Positions 25,401 through 31,400 of a stretch of 64,000 nt of DNA are shown in pieces. The notes beneath the pieces are model-generated. The model worked only from the letters and a program-made list of their open reading frames with translations, was not told where the DNA came from and did not search any database. The first letter of the stretch is position 1. Every line of letters begins with the position of its first letter. Source of the DNA: Gonocerus acuteangulatus (lineage: Eukaryota; Arthropoda; Insecta; Hemiptera; Coreidae); the NCBI GenBank assembly GCA_946811695.1, contig OX328125.1, forward strand, positions 50,626,185-50,690,184, in the 5' to 3' direction. The position numbers were made by a program, and so were the translations under genes.

Positions 25401-28400
25401 ACACTGAAAGTGCGAAACTAGTAGAGCGGTGATTAATAAAGGCTTTAGCCGGGTAAGCATGGGTTGTCGGCCCCAGAAAGGTTTTCGCTTGAAATTTGGA
25501 GGATCGAACTAGTCCCTTAAAAGTGGCCTAAAGCCAAATTTTCAGCTCTGAATTCACACCCCCCGTCGAATAAAAAACAGAAAATCGAAATTGCTTTGAT
25601 TATTTATATCTCAGGATTGAGTTGTCGGATCAGAATGAATAAAAAAAGAAAATACGCATCTTTTTTAAGGCTTTTAGAATAAAAATAATTCGGCTTTCGG
25701 TGACATCGCGTTCAATTGTTTTTTTGTGTTTTTATTTTTTAATTATTTTTTTTACGGAGTATGCGTTTTGGTACAATCACCAAACTTTTTGTGAAAATTC
25801 TCTTATCATCCCTGTACTACCTCAATTTTTTTCAAGACGCTCCAAGCGGTACGCCATAGTAAAAAAAAATCGATTCTATTTTGGCATATATTATGGAAAA
25901 GCAAGAGGGTTATATTTAATTGTAATTTAATAATTAATTATATATATATATTTTTTCGACTATGTATAAAATGTTTGTTGATAAACATTATTATCCGTAT
26001 TATCAATCAATTTATTTTTTTTTTTTTTTATTTTTTTTTTTTTTTTTATTTTTTTTTTTTTTTTTATTTTTTTTTTTTTTTACGGCGGTTCGACAGTTAG
26101 TCCATTATTATCCGATTTATCAGTGGTTAACGAAGTGTGTGACGTCCGAGTTTCATTGAATCAAGTTTATAAATAGTGTAAATAAAACAATTAATCCTAC
26201 TAAGAATCGTTTAATATCTGTAATCCGCTCCTATTCTATTTAAATAAGCGAAGGTTTCAGAGTACGATAGAGGCTGATTCAGGCTAGACCGTGTCGAGTC
26301 CGGGCCGGGCCTCGGTGAAACAATCACACCAACATTTTCAATGGACTCGTTCACGCTACACCGTGCCGGATCTGTGTTTTATGCGTGTGTGATTGCTTCC
26401 CCGTGTCCCGGCCCGGACACGACACGGTCTTGCGTGAATCGGCCTTAAGTCTCATCCGAGCAATATTTCAGTTCAATTCTATAAAGTGACATCACGTGTT
26501 TAGTAAGCATATTCATACTTAAAATATGGCGTCTTTAAGAACAAATAATCCAAGGTGTTCTATTTGTGTATAGCTTGTAAAAAAAGTTCCAGGTACATCC
26601 AAAAGACAGTATTATCTGCTGAAGTAGAGGAATACTTCGAAGTTTCAGGCAAAAGAGTATCTGTGTGTGATATTATATGCGGAAGTTGCCGTGTAACAGG
26701 TTTAAAAAGAAGTCTACCTGATTCAGAAGAGAATGATGATAATAAATCAAGGTCAGCAGAATCGAGTTCGTCAGATGATAGCACAAGTTCAGATGATTCG
26801 ACTGCAGAACTAGTCCCCCCCCACACACAGGATAGCTTAGATTCTGAATTAAGAGAAGTCCAGAAAGAATTTCTTGAAAATCATCTAAGTCATCCAAAGT
26901 GACGCTTTCAAATGGAAGTTTCTTGCGTTGCCAGCCATTGGCTTCAATCTCTGCAGCTAATGTATTTTCAATGTACATCTACCTCTTTATCCTATTCAAT
27001 ATTTCATCTGAGTAACGAAGATCAGATGAATATCTATTTCCAAACTGATTGTGGTGAAAAGCTGCTATTTTGGAATAAATGCCAATCTTTGGAAGCATTT
27101 TATTGTCTAGTTTTTTATCAAGAAGCTTAATATTTTGATTTAACTTACCCTGTACTGATTCAACAAGCCAACGTATTGTAATGATAATTTTTTATAAAAA
27201 GGTTGCGCCACGTTGGGTCGCCAATAAATGTTAAGATTATATTTTTTATAAAATGATTGCGCACCACGTTGTGCGTCATTAAATGTAAAGATTATTTATT
27301 ATTTAAAGTAAAAACGATTTTAATTACTTTAATAAGTTTTATTATATTAAACTGATTTAATCTCAGGGATAGAAGTTCCGAGTGAATGAATAATATAATA
27401 TTTATTTTTAGACAATCTTGAGATACAAACACCAATATTAAAATAAATAAAAATGACAATAAAAGAATTAACAATTACAAAAAAATAATTTTACCTCTGA
27501 ATTAATTTACTTCCAATAAAGCTTCAATATACTGCGCTTCAGTCATTCCTTCTTCAAGGTGATACGATTTCTTGCCAGGTCTCGTGCATAGAATGGATAT
27601 CTTGAATTCTGGATTCTGTTGTCATCTCACTCCGTCTTCTATGAATAATAACAATAGACTGCACTCTGTATTCTCTGTGGCTAGCTATAGACTCTAGCAC
27701 CGCAATCGACAACTGCTGGGAATAGACTTGACTCCGTACTCCTCGGAGGATAGCTATAGACTGACTTGACTCCAAGGCTGCTACCAATAGACTGCCTCCT
27801 TTTTAGCGGGAAAGTTTGGCGTCCTTTATTTCCAACTTCCGCATTATGTTGGTTCATATATAAAAATAATAATTAATAATTTTTGTAATACCAAATAATT
27901 ATTTTAATATCATCTGAATGTACATTTAATATGTATATATTGTACATCAGTATTGTCCAAAAATATTATTAATTTAAAGCGTATATAATACGATGTTATT
28001 TGTATATATGGTTTGTGATTTGCGCGGGCTTTTCAAACTATCGATGGTTATTTGAATTTAAAAATATTTTTGAGAATGTAATATATCATTACATTTGCAC
28101 TCCTGTCTAAAAAAAAATTAAAAAAAAAAATGTTTTTAGTCCGGTATAAGGGATAAATTTAAAATTGAATTTTTTAATTTGGAGTTTCGGAATACAGAGT
28201 ACAGAATATTGGCAAGTGTATTATATTATTTTTAAATTTTGATAGCTTACTTCGTCTCATAATTTTTAATTATTTTGATTATATGAATATAGTATTTTAT
28301 TAATATACTTATTTTAAATTATTATTATGATTATCAAATTTATTTTAGGTTAAACAAATGATTTTTATATAATACTACCATTATTATTTAATTTATATCA

Positions 28401-31400
28401 ATTTTACACATTATCAAAATTCTTTTATTTTAAACAAATAGTGATTTCAAAATTTATACTAATTTTCAAACGTTATTTTTACGAGTTTAATCTTTTATCT
28501 TATATTAAAATAAATCTAATTTAATTTTAAAATTGCTTATATAAAAACTCTAAACTAATTCTAATAATTGTCATGAATTTATTCCTGGTTGTTAATATTT
28601 TCTTTGCAGCTGTCCAATTTCTTTCTATAAAAGTGTTTTATTCTTTTCCTTGGAGGCCGATTTAGCTTTGACATTTTTTCTATCCCAAGTTGTCTTTTAT
28701 ATTTATAAAGAATTTTTATTCTATTTCCACATTTGACATTCAAAATCTTTAAATGATTATCTTTATTAACATTTTTATTCAGCTTCTTCTTTGGAATATT
28801 TTCATTTCGTGTATTATAGCCTCTTATGTTTATAATAAATTTGTATTCATCAGTTAATTTTTTAATGCTATTTTGTTTCACAATCTTATTTATAACTTCT
28901 GTCCTTATTATATTTCTGAAATTATCATTAATTATCTTATTATTAATTATTTCATTTTTACCCTCATTGTCATTATTTAATTCAGTTAATATTTTTTCTT
29001 GAATTGTATTATCTTCATTTATTAAACAATTATAGTCATTTTTATTTTCAATCAATATTTGGTCATTACTACCATCATTACTATTTAAACTGTATTTTAT
29101 TGTTTCATTTAAATTGTCATTATTTATTAATGTATCGTCATTTCCGGTATTTTTAATTAAATTTTCGTTATTATTTTCATTAATCTCAATAATTTCTTTA
29201 CAACTTCTATTATTTTTATTAAAAAGGCTATCATTCGATTTTTCCAACTCTATCGTCTCTTCATTTTGATTTTCACCCATATTATTTAAATATGCACATA
29301 AATCGTCCACTTTTTTATTATTTTTACTTAATTCGAACTTTCGTTCTTTATTTTGTTCCATTCTATTCGCGTCTATTTTATTTTCCAATATTTTATTATT
29401 ATTTCTTAATTCGAATATTAGTTCTTGTCTTTGTTCGTATAATAGCCTCATCAATTGTAATAGGCCTTGAGAATGCATCTCATTAGTTTTAGTTAAATTG
29501 TCATTACTTTTCTCATTTTGTATTATATTTTCCTCCATTTTGTTATTCAATTCTGATATAAACTTATATTTTCCTATACACGCGGATGTATCTCATTATC
29601 CATTTCCTGAATTCAATTCCCGTTATCTGATATCCTAGTGACGCGTAGCAGATCCTGGAACGAGCTGCCGCCATTTCTATACAATCGATTTTCAATTGCA
29701 TCATCCATTATTTACTTTTTATTATTTTAATTAAAATTTAATGTTCTTAAGATATTTATTTAACGTTTTTAACTTCAATTCACTCGGCCGTCTACGTTGG
29801 GCGCCATTTAATGTAATGATAATTTTTTATAAAAAGGTTGCGCCACGTTGGGTCGCCAATAAATGTTAAGATTATATTTTTTATAAAATGATTGCGCACC
29901 ACGTTGTGCGTCATTAAATGTAAAGATTATTTATTATTTAAAGTAAAAACGATTTTAATTACTTTAATAAGTTTTATTATATTAAACTGATTTAATCTCA
30001 GGGATAGAAGTTCCGAGTGAATGAATAATATAATATTTATTTTTAGACAATCTTGAGATACAAACACCAATATTAAAATAAATACAAATGACAATAAAAG
30101 AATTAACAATTACAAAAAAATAATTTTACCTCTGAATTAATTTACTTCCAATAAAGCTTCAATATACTGCGCTTCAGTCATTCCTTCTTCAAGGTGATAC
30201 GATTTCTTGCCAGGTTCGTGCATAGAATGGATATCTTGAATTCTGGATTCTGTTGTCATCTCACTCCGTCTTCTATGAATAATAACAATAGACTGCACTC
30301 TGTATTCTCTGTGGCTAGCTATAGACTCTAGCACCGCAATCGACAACTGCTGGGAATAGACTTGACTCCGTACTCCTCGGAGGATAGCTATAGACTGACT
30401 TGACTCCAAGGCTGCTACCAATAGACTGCCTCCTTTTTAGCGGGAAAGTTTGGCGTCCTTTATTTCCAACTTCCGCATTATGTTGGTTCATATATAAAAA
30501 TAATAATTATATTTTTGTAATACCAAATAATTATTTTAATATCATCTGAATGTACATTTAATATGTATATATTGTACATCAGTATTGTCCAAAAATATTA
30601 TTAATTTAAAGCGTATATAATACGATGTTATTTGTATATATGGTTTGTGATTTGCGCGGGCTTTTCAAACTATCGATGGTTATTTGAATTTAAAAATATT
30701 TTTGAGAATGTAATATATCATTACAGTATTTTGTTACAAATCTAGATTCGTTTGATTCATCAGTTCCTCATTGCTTTCGTTTACCTTTCAAGGCGGCATT
30801 AGTACTTGAATGCCCTTATTTTCTAAATCACTCTTTACGTCACGAAAACCTCGGTCCACTATATCTCCCTGTACCATCAATTTGCAAAAGCCTCCTGGAT
30901 CACTTACTGCCTCTTTCGCGATACTTGCATCATTCACACAGAAATTCTTCCTGGACTTCTTGGGATTCACAATCTGTGCTATCCTATGGGGGGGGGGGGA
31001 TTTTCACAAATAGGACACCTTGGATTATTTGATCTTAAATACGCCATATTTTAAGTATGAATATGCTTACTAAACACGTGATGTCACTTTATAGAATTGA
31101 ACTAAAATATTGCTCGGATGAGACTTAAGGCCGATTCACGCAAGACCGTGTCGGGTCCGGGCCGGGACACGGGGAAGCAATCACACACGCAAAAAACACA
31201 AATCCGGCCCGGTGTAGCGTGAACTAGTCCATTGAAAATGTTGGTGTGATTGTTTCACCGAGGCCCGGCCCGGACTCGACACGGTCTAGCCTGAATCAGC
31301 CTCTATCGTACTCTGAAACCTTCGCTTATTTAAATAGAAAAGGAGCGGATTACAGATATTAAACGATTCTTAGTAGGATTACTTGTTTTATTTACACTAT

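Larger units (their letters stand above)
27177..30725 (-). mobile_element. Non-autonomous LTR retrotransposon
   Basis: Two near-identical direct repeats (27177-28093 and 29812-30725) with TG...CA ends (tgtaatgata/tatcattaca) flank a 1.7 kb interior. GTAT on both sides (27173-27176, 30726-30729) is a 4-base target duplication. On the minus strand a primer-binding site tggcgcccaacgt (29806-29794) follows the 5' LTR by 5 bases and matches the tRNA-Lys type. The only ORF is Asn-rich; no protease, RT or integrase is seen, so movement would need helper enzymes. Confidence 0.93.

Noticed and set aside
25962..26159. Open frame with poly-Phe
   Set aside because: It is the translation of an interrupted T tract in the transposon arm.
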